From the NCBI RefSeq assembly GCF_011045125.1, contig NZ_JAAKZF010000003.1:124001-188000 (forward strand): DNA of 64,000 nucleotides. Direction: 5' to 3'. Shown in pieces: positions 23,448 through 33,513 of this stretch. Position 1 is the stretch's first letter. The number at the start of each line of letters is the position of its first letter. The position numbers were made by a program, and so were the translations under genes. This stretch comes from Allomesorhizobium camelthorni (lineage in GTDB: Bacteria > Pseudomonadota > Alphaproteobacteria > Rhizobiales > Rhizobiaceae). A model generated the notes under the pieces. It was not told where the DNA came from, made no database searches, and saw only the letters and a list, made by a program, of their open reading frames with translations.

Positions 23448-24146
23448 TCAGAGGGGGACGACTTTGCCCTCACTCAGGGTGACACGCCGGTCCATGCGCC
23501 GCGCAAGCTCGTGATTGTGCGTGGCGATCAGCGCGGCGAGGCCGGACTGCCGGACAAGCGCTGCCAGGGCCTCGAACACATAGGAGGCCGTAACCGGGTC
23601 TAGATTGCCAGTCGGCTCGTCGGCGAGCAGCACCAGCGGCGCATTGGCTACGGCGCGGGCGATCGCCACGCGCTGCTGTTCGCCCCCCGACAGTTCCGCC
23701 GGGCGGTGGTGGCCGCGATTGCCGATCTGCATATAGTCGAGCAGTTGGCTGGCCCTCTCTCTCGCTTCCGACGCCGGAAGCCCTTTGACCAGTTGTGGCA
23801 TCATGATGTTTTCGAGCGCTGAGAACTCCGGCAGCAGATGATGGAACTGGTAGACGAAACCGATGTCGTTGCGGCGGATCGCCGTGCGGTCGTCGTCCGA
23901 CAGGCGGCCGCAGGCCTTGCCGGACAGGATGACGTCGCCGGCGTCTGGACGCTCCAAAAGGCCGGCCGTGTGCAGCAGCGTCGACTTGCCGGTGCCCGAC
24001 GGGGCGACCAACGCCACCATCTCGCCGCGCCTCAGCGCAAAATCCACGCCGTTCAGGATGGTGAGCTTGCGCGGGCCCTGCACATAGTGCCGCTCGACGC
24101 CTTTCAGCTCGATGATGATGTCGCCGGAGCGATTGCCGCTTGTCAT
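23448..24146 (-). CDS. lolD: Lipoprotein-releasing ABC transporter, ATPase subunit
   Basis: ABC ATPase of 232 residues: Walker [11 protein letters not shown]-loop [20 protein letters not shown], signature [14 protein letters not shown], Walker [13 protein letters not shown] and the switch His in ATHN. LolD powers release of outer-membrane lipoproteins from the inner membrane. The start at ATG 24146 overlaps the stop of the permease gene (ATGA); upstream in-frame codons belong to that gene. Last gene of the leftward block. Confidence 0.93.
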   Translation of the reverse strand: MTSGNRSGDIIIELKGVERHYVQGPRKLTILNGVDFALRRGEMVALVAPSGTGKSTLLHTAGLLERPDAGDVILSGKACGRLSDDDRTAIRRNDIGFVYQFHHLLPEFSALENIMMPQLVKGLPASEARERASQLLDYMQIGNRGHHRPAELSGGEQQRVAIARAVANAPLVLLADEPTGNLDPVTASYVFEALAALVRQSGLAALIATHNHELARRMDRRVTLSEGKVVPL

Positions 24147-25432
24147 TCGTAACGCAGCGCCTCGACGGGATCGAGCTTGGCCGCGCGCCACGCAGGAAAC
24201 AGCGTCGCCAGGAACGACAGGACCAGCGCCATCAATATGACGGAAAATGTCTCGCCCGGATCCATCTTGGCCGGCAGCTTGCTCAGGAAATAAAGCTCGG
24301 GATTGAACAGCACCGTGCCCGACATCCAGGAGAAGAACTGGCGGATCGATTCGACGTTGAGGCAGATGACGACGCCGAGGATGACGCCGGCGATGGTGCC
24401 CGTGACGCCGATCGCCGCCCCCGTCATAAGAAATATCCGCATCACCGCACCGCGCGACGCACCCATTGTGCGCAGGATGGCGATGTCGTGACTCTTGTCC
24501 TTCACCAGCATGATGAGGCCGGAAATGATGTTGAGCGCCGCCACCAGAACGATCAGCGTCAGGATCATGAACATGACATTGCGTTCGACCTGCAGCGCCG
24601 AAAAGAAGGTCTGGTTGCGCTGGCGCCAGTCGGACAGGAATATCTGCCGCTGTGCCGCTTCCTCTACCGGCGCCTTCAGAGCGTCGACATTGTCGGGATT
24701 GTCGACAAAAATCTCGATCGACTGGGCGCGCCCCTCCATATTGAAATAGAGCTGTGCCTCGGCAAGCGGCATGAAGATGATCGAGGCGTCATACTCCGAC
24801 ATGCCGACTTCGAAGATCGCGGTGACGGGATAGGCTTTCACGCGCGGTGTGGTGCCGAATGGCGTAACGTCGCCGTCGGGCGAGACCAGCGTGATGGAAT
24901 CGCCGAGCGCCAGGCCGAGATTATCGGCCATGCGCTGGCCGATCGCCACGCCCTCGCTGGTGTCGAAGCCGACGATGGAGCCCTGGCGGATGTTGTTTGC
25001 CACCAGCGCGACCTTACCCAAATCCTCCCCGCGAATGCCGCGCACCAAGGCGCCGGTTCCAGGTCCGGCGTCGCCCGATGTCAGCACCTGTCCGTCGATC
25101 AGCGGGATCGCGTATTTGACACCCGGGACGCCGTTGATGCGGCCGGCAACTTCGGCAAAATCCTCGAGCGGCATGTCGACTGGCTGGACGATCAGATGGC
25201 CGTTGATGCCGAGGATGCGGGTCAGCAGCTCGGCGCGAAAGCCGTTCATGACCGCCATGACGATGATCAGCGTCGCGACACCCAGCATGATGCCGACGAA
25301 GGAGATCGAGGCGATGACCGAGATCACCGTCTCCTTGCGCCTGGAGCGCAGATAGCGCCAGGCGACCATGCGCTCGAATGGCGAGAACGGTCCGGCGCCG
25401 GCGGGTTTTGCTGTCGCGACCGTCTCGCTCAT
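24143..25432 (-). CDS. lolE: Lipoprotein-releasing system permease (LolC/E type)
   Basis: A 429-residue permease with the LolCDE layout: one N-terminal membrane helix ([20 protein letters not shown]), a periplasmic domain of about 220 residues, and three C-terminal helices, ending [17 protein letters not shown]. The blocks [19 protein letters not shown] and [15 protein letters not shown] are typical. With no second permease next to it, it may work as the single LolF-type subunit known from other alphaproteobacteria. ATGA overlaps with proS upstream and lolD downstream. Confidence 0.9.
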   Translation of the reverse strand: MSETVATAKPAGAGPFSPFERMVAWRYLRSRRKETVISVIASISFVGIMLGVATLIIVMAVMNGFRAELLTRILGINGHLIVQPVDMPLEDFAEVAGRINGVPGVKYAIPLIDGQVLTSGDAGPGTGALVRGIRGEDLGKVALVANNIRQGSIVGFDTSEGVAIGQRMADNLGLALGDSITLVSPDGDVTPFGTTPRVKAYPVTAIFEVGMSEYDASIIFMPLAEAQLYFNMEGRAQSIEIFVDNPDNVDALKAPVEEAAQRQIFLSDWRQRNQTFFSALQVERNVMFMILTLIVLVAALNIISGLIMLVKDKSHDIAILRTMGASRGAVMRIFLMTGAAIGVTGTIAGVILGVVICLNVESIRQFFSWMSGTVLFNPELYFLSKLPAKMDPGETFSVILMALVLSFLATLFPAWRAAKLDPVEALRYE

Positions 25433-26754
25433 GCAGCGCCGAGCCGTTTGGTCGCCGCCTCGATCGGCAGCGTCTCGCGTTCACCGGTGCGGCGGTTCTT
25501 GATCTCGATCTCGCCGGCCGCCACGCCGCGCGGTCCGACGATCATCTGCCACGGCAGACCGATCAGGTCGGCGGTGGCGAACTTGCCGCCGGGCCGCTGG
25601 TCGGTGTCGTCGTAGAGCACGTCCCTGCCCGCCGCGGTAAGCTTGCTGTAGAGTTCGTCGCAGACGCGGTCGCATTCGGCGTCGCCGGCCTTCATGTTGA
25701 TGATGCCGACATCGAACGGCGCGACAGATTCCGGCCAGATGATGCCGTTCTCGTCGTGACTGGCCTCGATGATCGCCGCGATCAGCCGGGTCGGCCCGAT
25801 GCCGTAGGAGCCCATCGAGACGTTGTGGTCCTTGCCGTCGGGACCGGTCACCTTGGCGCCCATCGGCTTCGAATATTTGTCGCCGAAATGGAAGATGTGG
25901 CCGACCTCGATGCCGCGCGCCGAAAGCCGGTCGCCCTCGGCGATCTTGTCCCACGCCGCCTCGTCGTGCATCTCGTCGGTCGCCGCGTAAGGCGTCGTCC
26001 AGTCGCGCACGATGCCGGCGATCTCATCGTCGTTTGTGAAATCCGTCGCCTCGCCGGGAACCTTCAAGTCGAGGTAGTCACGGTGGCAAAAGACCTCGCT
26101 TTCGCCGGTATCGGCAAGGATGATGAACTCGTGGCTGAGATCGCCGCCGATCGGGCCGGTGTCGGCGCGCATCGGGATAGCCTTCAGGCCCATGCGGGTA
26201 AAGGTGCGGAGGTAGGACACGAACATGCGGTTGTAGGCGGCCTTGGCGCCTTCGAAATCGAGGTCGAAGGAATAGGCGTCCTTCATCAGGAATTCGCGGG
26301 AGCGCATCACGCCGAAGCGCGGCCGCACCTCGTCGCGGAACTTCCACTGTATGTGGTAAAGGTTCAGCGGCAGGTCCTTGTAGGATTTGATGTAGGAGCG
26401 GAAGATCTCCGTGACCATTTCCTCGTTGGTCGGACCGAACAGCATGTCGCGTTCGTGCCTGTCCTTGATGCGCAGCATCTCCTTGCCGTAATCCTCGTAG
26501 CGGCCGCTCTCGCGCCACAGATCGGCCGACTGAATTGTCGGCATCAGGATTTCGAGTGCGCCGGCGCGATCCTGCTCTTCGCGGATGATGCGGCAGACCT
26601 TGTCGAGCACCTTCTTGCCGAGCGGCAGCCAGGAAAAACTGCCCGCCCCCTGCTGCCGGATCATGCCGGCGCGCAGCATCAGCCGGTGCGAAACGATCTC
26701 CGCTTCGCGCGGGTTTTCTTTGAGTATGGGCAGGAAGTAGCGCGACAGCCGCAT
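25429..26754 (-). CDS. proS: Prolyl-tRNA synthetase, short bacterial type
   Basis: A 441-residue class IIa synthetase that charges tRNA-Pro. Class II motifs: motif 2 [20 protein letters not shown], motif 3 [13 protein letters not shown], plus [12 protein letters not shown]. The C-terminal anticodon-binding domain starts near residue 335. It lacks the roughly 180-residue editing insertion of the E. coli enzyme (572 residues), as is usual for alphaproteobacteria. Start ATG 26754. The intergenic region upstream holds the sRNA candidate on the other strand. Confidence 0.95.
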   Translation of the reverse strand: MRLSRYFLPILKENPREAEIVSHRLMLRAGMIRQQGAGSFSWLPLGKKVLDKVCRIIREEQDRAGALEILMPTIQSADLWRESGRYEDYGKEMLRIKDRHERDMLFGPTNEEMVTEIFRSYIKSYKDLPLNLYHIQWKFRDEVRPRFGVMRSREFLMKDAYSFDLDFEGAKAAYNRMFVSYLRTFTRMGLKAIPMRADTGPIGGDLSHEFIILADTGESEVFCHRDYLDLKVPGEATDFTNDDEIAGIVRDWTTPYAATDEMHDEAAWDKIAEGDRLSARGIEVGHIFHFGDKYSKPMGAKVTGPDGKDHNVSMGSYGIGPTRLIAAIIEASHDENGIIWPESVAPFDVGIINMKAGDAECDRVCDELYSKLTAAGRDVLYDDTDQRPGGKFATADLIGLPWQMIVGPRGVAAGEIEIKNRRTGERETLPIEAATKRLGAA

Positions 26755-26951
26755 GAGGGTTCCGTGAAGTGAAGAAATGACGCCGGAATCGGCGGCAAGG
26801 CCGGTGCTTGCATGCGCTTCATAGCCATTTCAAGGCCGGATGGAAACCCGCGCGTCGAAGCCCAGCCGGGCGCTGTGCGTTTCGCAAGCATGGCCTGCCG
26901 AACTATTGTGCAGTGCAGCACATCAAGGGCTGTTTCAGCGCAATATTTCTA

Positions 26952-26981
26952 GTGACATTTTGTTGCAGGTTGGTCTAATGT
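26952..26981 (+). promoter_or_regulatory. Promoter of the sRNA candidate
   Basis: GTGACA at 26952-26957 and TAATGT at 26976-26981 are separated by 18 bp, facing right. The predicted start at about 26,988 gives a transcript ending at the terminator at 27,137. The hexamers match sigma70 at 5 and 4 of 6 positions. No protein-coding gene lies downstream on this strand before the terminator. Confidence 0.5.
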
Positions 26982-26987
26982 GCCCCG

Positions 26988-27137
26988 ATAACTGAGAGGG
27001 CGGAGCAAAATCTGCCTTCCTACGCGGTCAAAGTCTTGGGAGGATGCGATCTAGGCGCGGTAATTCGCAGCCGCCGGAATACCGGAAAACAGATCGGACG
27101 CGTTCAATTGCAAGGCCTTGTGCCTTGCATTTTTTTT
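26988..27137 (+). ncRNA. Candidate small RNA between proS and DUF1467 gene
   Basis: A rightward transcription unit of about 150 nt, with a promoter-like pair upstream and a clear intrinsic terminator at its end, lying in the 436-bp gap between two leftward genes. The terminator would serve no gene on its strand, so an RNA product is the simplest reading. From memory, the Rhizobiales sRNA family alpha-r9 (Smr9C of Sinorhizobium meliloti) lies next to proS and is about this size; position and length fit, but I cannot compare sequences. Confidence 0.6.
27110..27137 (+). terminator. Rho-independent terminator of the sRNA
   Basis: GCAAGGC at 27110-27116 pairs with GCCTTGC at 27122-27128 around a five-base loop, followed by a run of eight T (27130-27137). 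Oriented rightward, opposite to both flanking genes. Confidence 0.85.
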
Positions 27138-27190
27138 GAGCAATCGGAAAAACTTGTGACCCCTTGCTGAGAAACCGCGCGAAGCGTGAC

Positions 27191-27460
27191 TCAGTTGTAT
27201 TCCGGAATGAAACGCGGGATATCGTCTATGCCGAGGCCGACCACCTTGGTCAAAATGTAAAGCGCTCCGAAGATCAGCAGCGAAACGACGGTGGTGCGGA
27301 GCACGGCGCGCAGCATATGCGGGCCCTGCGGCGCGCTCGAAACGGTGCCGAGCACCGTCTCGCCCTCATCGTCCTGGGTCTTCAGGCTGAACGGCAGCGT
27401 GGCGAACAACACCAGCCACCAGATGATGAAGTAGATGGCGGCGACGGAAATCCAGCTCAT
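27191..27460 (-). CDS. DUF1467 family membrane protein
   Basis: An 89-residue protein with two membrane helices, ISVAAIYFIIWWLVLFATLP and VVSLLIFGALYILTKVVGL, joined by a polar loop with LKTQDDEGE. This is the DUF1467 layout, conserved in alphaproteobacteria next to mce. It overlaps mce by ATGA. Function unknown. Confidence 0.88.
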   Translation of the reverse strand: MSWISVAAIYFIIWWLVLFATLPFSLKTQDDEGETVLGTVSSAPQGPHMLRAVLRTTVVSLLIFGALYILTKVVGLGIDDIPRFIPEYN

Positions 27461-27861
27461 GCTTGTTCCAGTTCCACCAGCGTGCCGAGGAAATCCTTGG
27501 GATGCAGGAACAGCACCGGCTTGCCGTGCGCGCCGATCGTGGGGTTGCCATCGCCGAGCACCCGCGCGCCGGCCGCTTTCAGCCGGTCGCGCGCGGCGAT
27601 GATATCGTCGACCTCATAGCAGATGTGATGCATGCCGCCAGCCGGGTTCTTCTCCAGAAAGGCTGCGATCGGCGAGTTTTCGCCCAGCGGCTCGAGCAAT
27701 TCCACCTTGGTGTTGCCGGTATCGATGAACACCACGGTCACGCCGTGCTCGGGCAATGCCTGCGGCTCGGTAAGCGTGGCGCCCAGCGTGTCGCGATAGA
27801 CGGCGCTTGCCGCGGCAAGATCCGGCACGGCAATGGCTACATGGTTCAGGCGGCCGAGCAT
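27457..27861 (-). CDS. mce: Methylmalonyl-CoA epimerase
   Basis: A 134-residue protein of the VOC/glyoxalase fold that interconverts (2R)- and (2S)-methylmalonyl-CoA in propionate breakdown. RLNHVAIAVPDLAAASAVYR opens the first betaalphabetabetabeta unit; GGMHHICYEVDDIIAARDRL opens the second; KVELLEP and GTLVELEQ give the metal-binding Glu residues, with His7 and His77 or so. Usual length. Leftward operon with DUF1467. Confidence 0.93.
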   Translation of the reverse strand: MLGRLNHVAIAVPDLAAASAVYRDTLGATLTEPQALPEHGVTVVFIDTGNTKVELLEPLGENSPIAAFLEKNPAGGMHHICYEVDDIIAARDRLKAAGARVLGDGNPTIGAHGKPVLFLHPKDFLGTLVELEQA

Positions 27862-27899
27862 GGGGGCTCCATGAAAATGCGTGAGGCAAACTTTGACCA

Positions 27900-27997
27900 G
27901 GCAGTGGGGAATGGGCAGTAGGGTAGATCGATAGCGAAAACCGATTCTGCTCGCCGATCTTCCGTTTCCTACTGCCTACTGCCCATTCCCCACTGCC
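27900..27997. repeat. 23-bp perfect inverted repeat downstream of rnj
   Basis: The 23 bases at 27900-27922 are the exact reverse complement of 27975-27997; the arms hold the phrase GGCAGTGGGGAATGGGCAGT. The spacer is 52 bp. The right arm abuts the rnj stop codon, so in the leftward transcript the structure forms directly after rnj. CTACTGCC units are repeated in the right arm. Probably a dispersed repeat that also acts as an RNA stabiliser or transcription end. Confidence 0.75.
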
Positions 27998-29668
27998 TCA
28001 TCTCGTGACAAACACCGTCACCAGCGGTTTCTTGCCCCAGGCTTCGTTGGCGGCCGAGCGCACGGCCCGGCGCACCGATTCCTGCACCAGGTCGAGGTCT
28101 TTTCGCCGCTGGCGCGGTATGGAGTCCACGGCGCCGATCGCCGCATCCAGCATGATCTCCTCCAGATCCTCGCCGCCGCGATCGGCAAGCGCTACGCCGA
28201 TGGCGACCAGATCCGGGTCGCCTGCGAGTTCGTACCGCTCGTCGAGCACGACATTGACCGCCACATGGCCGGCGAAGGAGAGCTTGCGCCGGTCGCGAAT
28301 GCCCATCGCCTCGTCGTCGCCGATCAGCTTGCCATCCTTGTAGACGCGGCCGAACGGCACCTGGTCGATGATCTCGGCAGCGCCGGGCGCCAGCCGCAGC
28401 ATATCGCCATTGCGCGCCTGCGCGACTTCGGGAATGCCCGACTGCGTCATCAGCACTCCTTGCGCGACGAGGTGGGCGGCTTCGCCATGCACCGGGACAC
28501 CGATGCGCGGCCGCGTCCATTCGTACATCTTGCGCAACTCGTTGCGGCGCGGATGGCCCGAAACATGGACCAGCGCCTCATTGTCCTCGATGATCCTGAC
28601 GCCCTGCTCTATCAGCTGGTTCTTGATCTCGAGGATGGCCTTCTCGTTGCCGGGAATCGTTCGCGACGAAAATACGACGATGTCGCCCGGAGACAGCGCC
28701 ACGGTCTTCATCTCGTCGCGCGCCAGCTTGGCGAGCGCGGCGCGCGGCTCGCCCTGGCTGCCGGTGCAGATGATGACAAGGTTTTCGCGCGGGATGAAGC
28801 CGTAATCCTCCTCCGCGATGAATTCCGGCAGGCCTTCCATATAGCCGAGCTCGCTGGCGACATCGATCATCCGCTTAAGCGAACGGCCGAGCACCAGCAC
28901 CTGGCGGCCGGTGTCGCGGGCGGCTTCGGCGATTGAGCGGACGCGGCCGACGTTGGACGAGAAGGTGGTGACGGCGACACGGCCCGGCGCCTTTTCGATG
29001 ACGCCGCGCAGCCCCTGCCCGACAGCCTGCTCCGAGGGCGATTCACCTTCGCGCATGGCATTGGTGGAATCGCAGATCAGCGCCAGTACGCCTTTCTCGC
29101 CGAGAGCGCGGAACTGCGCCTCATCGGTCATAGGGCCGATCTCGGGCGCGGGATCGAGCTTCCAGTCGCCCGTATGGATCACCGTGCCGAGCGGCGAGGT
29201 GATAGCGAGCGACATCGGCTCGGGTATCGAATGGCTGACCGGGATCGCCTCGATGCTGAAAGGACCGACGGTGAAAGTTTCGCCGGCGCGATAGACCGTC
29301 ACGGGCACCTTCGGCGCGCCGTTTTCCCCCTGCCGCTTCGCCTCAAGCAGGCCGGCCGCGAACGGCGTCATCCAGACCGGCGCCTTGAGGCGCGGCCAGA
29401 GCTCGAGCAGCGCTCCGTAATGGTCCTCATGCGCATGGGTGATGACGATGCCGCGCAGATTGTTGACCTCGGTCTCTATGAAGCGCGTGTCGGGCAGCAC
29501 CAGGTCGACGCCCGGCAGGTCGGGGCCGGGAAATGTCACCCCGACATCGACCACGATCCACTCGCGGTTCAGGGCTGGGCCGTAACCGTAGAGTGCGAAA
29601 TTCATCCCGATCTCGCCGACGCCGCCGAGCGGCACGAAGACGAGTTCAGCATTGTGGTTCGTCGCCAT
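27998..29668 (-). CDS. rnj: Ribonuclease J
   Basis: A 556-residue metallo-beta-lactamase/beta-CASP nuclease that matures and degrades RNA in cells lacking some classical RNases. Zinc motif HAHEDHYGAL near residue 77, LICDSTN and later HVSGHPRR of the beta-CASP part. The C-terminal domain carries the oligomer region ending near EAWGKKPLVTVFVTR. Usual length for RNase J. Leftward, downstream of birA by 19 bp. Confidence 0.95.
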   Translation of the reverse strand: MATNHNAELVFVPLGGVGEIGMNFALYGYGPALNREWIVVDVGVTFPGPDLPGVDLVLPDTRFIETEVNNLRGIVITHAHEDHYGALLELWPRLKAPVWMTPFAAGLLEAKRQGENGAPKVPVTVYRAGETFTVGPFSIEAIPVSHSIPEPMSLAITSPLGTVIHTGDWKLDPAPEIGPMTDEAQFRALGEKGVLALICDSTNAMREGESPSEQAVGQGLRGVIEKAPGRVAVTTFSSNVGRVRSIAEAARDTGRQVLVLGRSLKRMIDVASELGYMEGLPEFIAEEDYGFIPRENLVIICTGSQGEPRAALAKLARDEMKTVALSPGDIVVFSSRTIPGNEKAILEIKNQLIEQGVRIIEDNEALVHVSGHPRRNELRKMYEWTRPRIGVPVHGEAAHLVAQGVLMTQSGIPEVAQARNGDMLRLAPGAAEIIDQVPFGRVYKDGKLIGDDEAMGIRDRRKLSFAGHVAVNVVLDERYELAGDPDLVAIGVALADRGGEDLEEIMLDAAIGAVDSIPRQRRKDLDLVQESVRRAVRSAANEAWGKKPLVTVFVTR

Positions 29669-29687
29669 TCTTATCCCTCTCCTGCCC

Positions 29688-30515
29688 TCAGGCAGCGCCG
29701 GCGGAGGCGACCGCGCCGAAATGCACGTCGCCCGCGGCTATCTTCAACACATCACCGCGATCGTCGCGGATCACAAAACGGCAATCCTCATCGATCGTCT
29801 CGAACACGCCGCGCACGACATTGCCGTCGACGCGCACCGCGACCTGACTACCTAGCCCCGCCGCGCGGGAAAGCCAGCGCCGGCGGATTTCGGTGAGGCC
29901 GCGGCCCTCGTTCCAGAGCCGCGCATTCTCGCTCCAGGCGTCCGACAGCGCGAGGAATAGAGTTTCGGCGTCACATCTCGCGCCAAGCGCCTTCAATGAC
30001 GTGGCCGGATAGGGCAAATCGTCGGGATAAGCGATGACGTTGACGCCGATACCAACCGCGATCGCGCAGCGATCCTGCCCCAGCACCGAGGATTCCAGAA
30101 GGATGCCCGCGAGCTTGGCGCCTTCCGCCAGCACGTCGTTCGGCCATTTCAGCTCGAAGCGGTTGCGGCCAGCACCGCTGCCGCCATCCGGCGCGATCGC
30201 GAAGCGGCCGTTCGGAACCACGGCATTGAGTGCATCGGCGAGCGCTAGGCCGGCAACGAAGCCGAGGGTGGCGGCGGTGCGAAGATCACCGCCGGTGATG
30301 AGGAGCAGCGTTGCGGCGAGATTGCCGGGCGGCGTCGCCCAGGCCCGGCCGCGTCGGCCCCGGCCGCTTTCCTGCTGCTTGGATACGATCCAAAGCCGGC
30401 CGGGATCGCCGTCGCGGGCGCGCTCCAGCGCCAGCGCGTTCGTCGAGCCGACTTTGTCGTGGGCTTCGAGCCGGAAGCCCTCGGAGACACAAGTCGGCGC
30501 GAGTACGAATCCCAT
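29688..30515 (-). CDS. birA: Biotin-[acetyl-CoA-carboxylase] ligase
   Basis: A 275-residue enzyme that makes biotinyl-AMP and attaches biotin to carboxylase carrier proteins. SGRGRRGRAWATPPGNL is the biotin/ATP loop, FELKWPNDVLAEGAKLAGIL contains the catalytic Lys, and VGIGVNV follows. There is no N-terminal winged helix, so this is the monofunctional type and cannot repress bio genes. The start is immediately after the nuoN stop, which ties it to the nuo operon as in other Rhizobiales. Confidence 0.92.
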   Translation of the reverse strand: MGFVLAPTCVSEGFRLEAHDKVGSTNALALERARDGDPGRLWIVSKQQESGRGRRGRAWATPPGNLAATLLLITGGDLRTAATLGFVAGLALADALNAVVPNGRFAIAPDGGSGAGRNRFELKWPNDVLAEGAKLAGILLESSVLGQDRCAIAVGIGVNVIAYPDDLPYPATSLKALGARCDAETLFLALSDAWSENARLWNEGRGLTEIRRRWLSRAAGLGSQVAVRVDGNVVRGVFETIDEDCRFVIRDDRGDVLKIAAGDVHFGAVASAGAA

Positions 30516-31952
30516 CTAGAAGAACGTCTTGGCGGCGGCTTGCGCAACTCGCCCGATCGGTCCGCCGATCAAGACGTAGAACAGCACGAACGCCCCGGAC
30601 GCACCGAGCACGAGCCGCAGCTCGCCGGCCATCGGCATGAAGCCGCCGACCGGTTCGTCGAACCACATGATCTTGATGATGCGCAGATAATAATAAGCGC
30701 CGACCACGGAGGCGAGCACGCCGATGATCGCCAGCGCGTAAAGCCCGGCGTCGATGGCCGCCAGGAAGACGTACCATTTGGCCCAGAAGCCGGCGAGCGG
30801 CGGAATGCCGGCCAGCGAGAACATCAGGATGGTCAGGATCGTCGCCATCATCGGATTGGTCGAGGAAAGGCCGGCAAGGTCGCCGATCTGCTCGACATTG
30901 CCGTCCTTGCGCCGCATGGCGAGGATGAACGCGAAGGTGCCGAGCGTCATCACCAGATAGATCGCCATGTAGATGATGACGCCGCGCACGCCGGTCTCGG
31001 AATTGGCCGCAAGCCCGACCAGCGCGAAGCCGACATTGCCGATCGAAGAATAGGCCATCAGCCGCTTGATGTTGGTCTGGCCGATCGCCGCGAACGACCC
31101 CAGCGCCATCGAGGCGATGGAGACGAAGACGACGATCTGCTGCCAATCGGCCGCTATAGGTTCGAACGCGCCGACGGTGACGCGCACCATCAGTGCCATA
31201 GCAGCCATCTTCGGCGCCGCGGCGAAGAAAGCGGTGACCGGCGTCGGGGCGCCTTCGTAGACGTCCGGGGTCCACATGTGGAACGGCACGGCCGAGATCT
31301 TGAAGGCAAGGCCAGCCATGACGAACACCAGCCCGAACACCAGCCCGAGTTGTCTCTCGCCGCCGGCGAGCGCGGCCGCGATCGCATCGAAATCGGTATT
31401 GCCGGTATAGCCGTAAACCAGCGAGATGCCGTAGAGCATCATGCCCGACGACAGCGCCCCGAGGACGAAATATTTGAGGCCGGCTTCGGTCGAGCGCAGG
31501 CTGTCGCGGTTGATGGCGGCCACGACGTAGAGCGCCAGCGACTGCAGTTCGAAGCCGAGATAGAGCGCGATCATGTCGTTGGCGGAGATCATCAGCATCA
31601 TGCCGAGCGTCGCCAGCATGATCAGCACCGGATATTCGAACTTGTCGAACTTTTCCGCCTTGGCGAAGCCGACCGATATGATCAGCGTCACCACCGATCC
31701 GGTCAGCGTCAGGAATTTCATGAAGCGGGCGAACGGATCGCTGACGAAGGAATTGCCGAACGCCTTGCCCTCGCCCCCGAACAGCAGCATCCAGGCGCCG
31801 GCGCCGATCAGTATGGCGACTGCCAGCCCTGTGACAGTGGCATTGGCGCGCGGTCCCGAATAGACCCCGACCATCAGCAGCGCCAGCGCGCCAAACGCGA
31901 TGATCAGTTCAGGCGTGGCCAGCGTCAGGCTCGAATATAGTTCCGGCGTCAT
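30516..31952 (-). CDS. nuoN: NADH-quinone oxidoreductase subunit N
   Basis: A 478-residue antiporter-like membrane subunit of complex I with about 14 helices, one of three proton channels. Typical blocks: [35 protein letters not shown] with the key Lys, and [18 protein letters not shown]. The start is ATG 31952 (MTPELYSS). It ends the nuo gene series and runs directly into birA. Confidence 0.95.
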   Translation of the reverse strand: MTPELYSSLTLATPELIIAFGALALLMVGVYSGPRANATVTGLAVAILIGAGAWMLLFGGEGKAFGNSFVSDPFARFMKFLTLTGSVVTLIISVGFAKAEKFDKFEYPVLIMLATLGMMLMISANDMIALYLGFELQSLALYVVAAINRDSLRSTEAGLKYFVLGALSSGMMLYGISLVYGYTGNTDFDAIAAALAGGERQLGLVFGLVFVMAGLAFKISAVPFHMWTPDVYEGAPTPVTAFFAAAPKMAAMALMVRVTVGAFEPIAADWQQIVVFVSIASMALGSFAAIGQTNIKRLMAYSSIGNVGFALVGLAANSETGVRGVIIYMAIYLVMTLGTFAFILAMRRKDGNVEQIGDLAGLSSTNPMMATILTILMFSLAGIPPLAGFWAKWYVFLAAIDAGLYALAIIGVLASVVGAYYYLRIIKIMWFDEPVGGFMPMAGELRLVLGASGAFVLFYVLIGGPIGRVAQAAAKTFF

Positions 31953-31965
31953 AAGCCCGCCCCTG

Positions 31966-33510
31966 TCAATGCGCTGCGGCCGGCGCAGCCGCTGCCGGCT
32001 GCACAATGGCAGGCTGCGGCTGCGGCACCGCGTCGAGCGATACTGTAACGTTGTTCACGAGGGCCTGCACGGAAGCGGCCGTCGCGTCGAATATTGGCGC
32101 CGGATAGACGCCGAAGAAGATGACCAGCACCACCAGCGGATAGATCACCACCTTCTCGCGCGTCGAGAGGTCGAGCAGGCCCTTCAGGCTTTCCTTCGAC
32201 AGCACGCCGAAGATCACCTTGCGGTAGAGCCACAGCGCATAGGCCGCCGAAAGGATGACGCCGGTGGCGGCGAACAGCGCCACCCAGGTGTTGACCCTGA
32301 ACACGCCGAGCAGCGTCAGGAATTCGCCGACGAAGCCGCTTGTGCCGGGCAGGCCGACATTGGCCATGGTGAAGATCATGAACACCGCGGCATATTTCGG
32401 CATGTTGTTTACCAGCCCGCCATAAGCAGCGATCTCGCGGGTGTGCATGCGGTCGTAGATGACGCCGACGCAGAGGAACAGCGCGCCCGACACCAGCCCG
32501 TGCGACAGCATCTGGAAGATCGAGCCCTGGATGCCTTCCTGGTTCATCGCGAAGATGCCCATGGTCACGAAGCCCATGTGGGCGACCGACGAATAGGCGA
32601 TCAGCTTCTTCATGTCCTCCTGCATCAGCGCCACCAGCGAGGTGTAGATGATCGCCACCACGGAAAGGGCAAAGATCAGCGGCTGGAAGTAGAGCGACGC
32701 ATCCGGAAACATCGGCAGCGAGAACCGCAGGAAGCCATAGCCGCCCATCTTCAACAGGATGGCGGCCAGGATGACCGAGCCCGCTGTCGGCGCCTCGACA
32801 TGTGCATCCGGCAACCAGGTGTGGACCGGCCACATAGGCATCTTCACCGCGAAAGAAGCGAAGAAGGCAAGCCACAGCCATGTCTGCATCCCGGCCGGGA
32901 AATCGTGTCCAAGCAGCGTCGGGATGTCCGTCGTGCCGGACTGGAAGAACATCGCCATGATAGCGAGCAGCATCAGCACCGAGCCGAGCAGGGTGTAGAG
33001 GAAGAACTTGAACGAGGCATAGACGCGCCGCTTTCCGCCCCACACGCCGATGATGATGAACATCGGGATCAGACCGGCCTCGAAGAACACGTAGAACAGG
33101 ACGATGTCGAGCGCCGTGAACACGCCGATCATCAGCGTTTCCAGGATCAGGAACGCGATCATGTATTCCTTGACGCGCTTTTCCACCGATTCCCAGCTGG
33201 CCAGGATGCAGAGCGGCATCAGGAAAGTAGTCAGGATCACGAACAGCATCGAAATGCCGTCGACGCCCATGTGGTAGGAGATGCCCGAATCCAGCCATTC
33301 GGTCTTTTCGACCATCTGGAACCCGGTGTCGGCATAGTCGAAGCCGGCCCAGATGAACAGCGACAGCACGAAGGTGAACACCGTCGTCAGCAGCGCGACA
33401 TTGCGGATGTTGCGGCGCGCGCTGTCGCCCTCGTCCCGGATCAGCAGGATCAGGAAGGCGCCGACCAGCGGCAGGAAGGTGACCGTGGAAAGAATAGGCC
33501 AGTCCGTCAT
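31966..33510 (-). CDS. nuoM: NADH-quinone oxidoreductase subunit M
   Basis: A 514-residue subunit with about 14 membrane helices. Blocks: [20 protein letters not shown] (with the conserved Lys and Pro of the broken helix), [39 protein letters not shown]. The key Glu lies in [13 protein letters not shown]-terminus extended by an Ala/Pro-rich tail of some 25 residues. Four bases separate it from nuoL. Confidence 0.96.
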   Translation of the reverse strand: MTDWPILSTVTFLPLVGAFLILLIRDEGDSARRNIRNVALLTTVFTFVLSLFIWAGFDYADTGFQMVEKTEWLDSGISYHMGVDGISMLFVILTTFLMPLCILASWESVEKRVKEYMIAFLILETLMIGVFTALDIVLFYVFFEAGLIPMFIIIGVWGGKRRVYASFKFFLYTLLGSVLMLLAIMAMFFQSGTTDIPTLLGHDFPAGMQTWLWLAFFASFAVKMPMWPVHTWLPDAHVEAPTAGSVILAAILLKMGGYGFLRFSLPMFPDASLYFQPLIFALSVVAIIYTSLVALMQEDMKKLIAYSSVAHMGFVTMGIFAMNQEGIQGSIFQMLSHGLVSGALFLCVGVIYDRMHTREIAAYGGLVNNMPKYAAVFMIFTMANVGLPGTSGFVGEFLTLLGVFRVNTWVALFAATGVILSAAYALWLYRKVIFGVLSKESLKGLLDLSTREKVVIYPLVVLVIFFGVYPAPIFDATAASVQALVNNVTVSLDAVPQPQPAIVQPAAAAPAAAH

Positions 33511-33513
33511 GGT

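Noticed and set aside
24140-26772. Two long + strand frames over lolC/E and proS
   Set aside because: Both lie opposite well-supported genes and have shadow composition.
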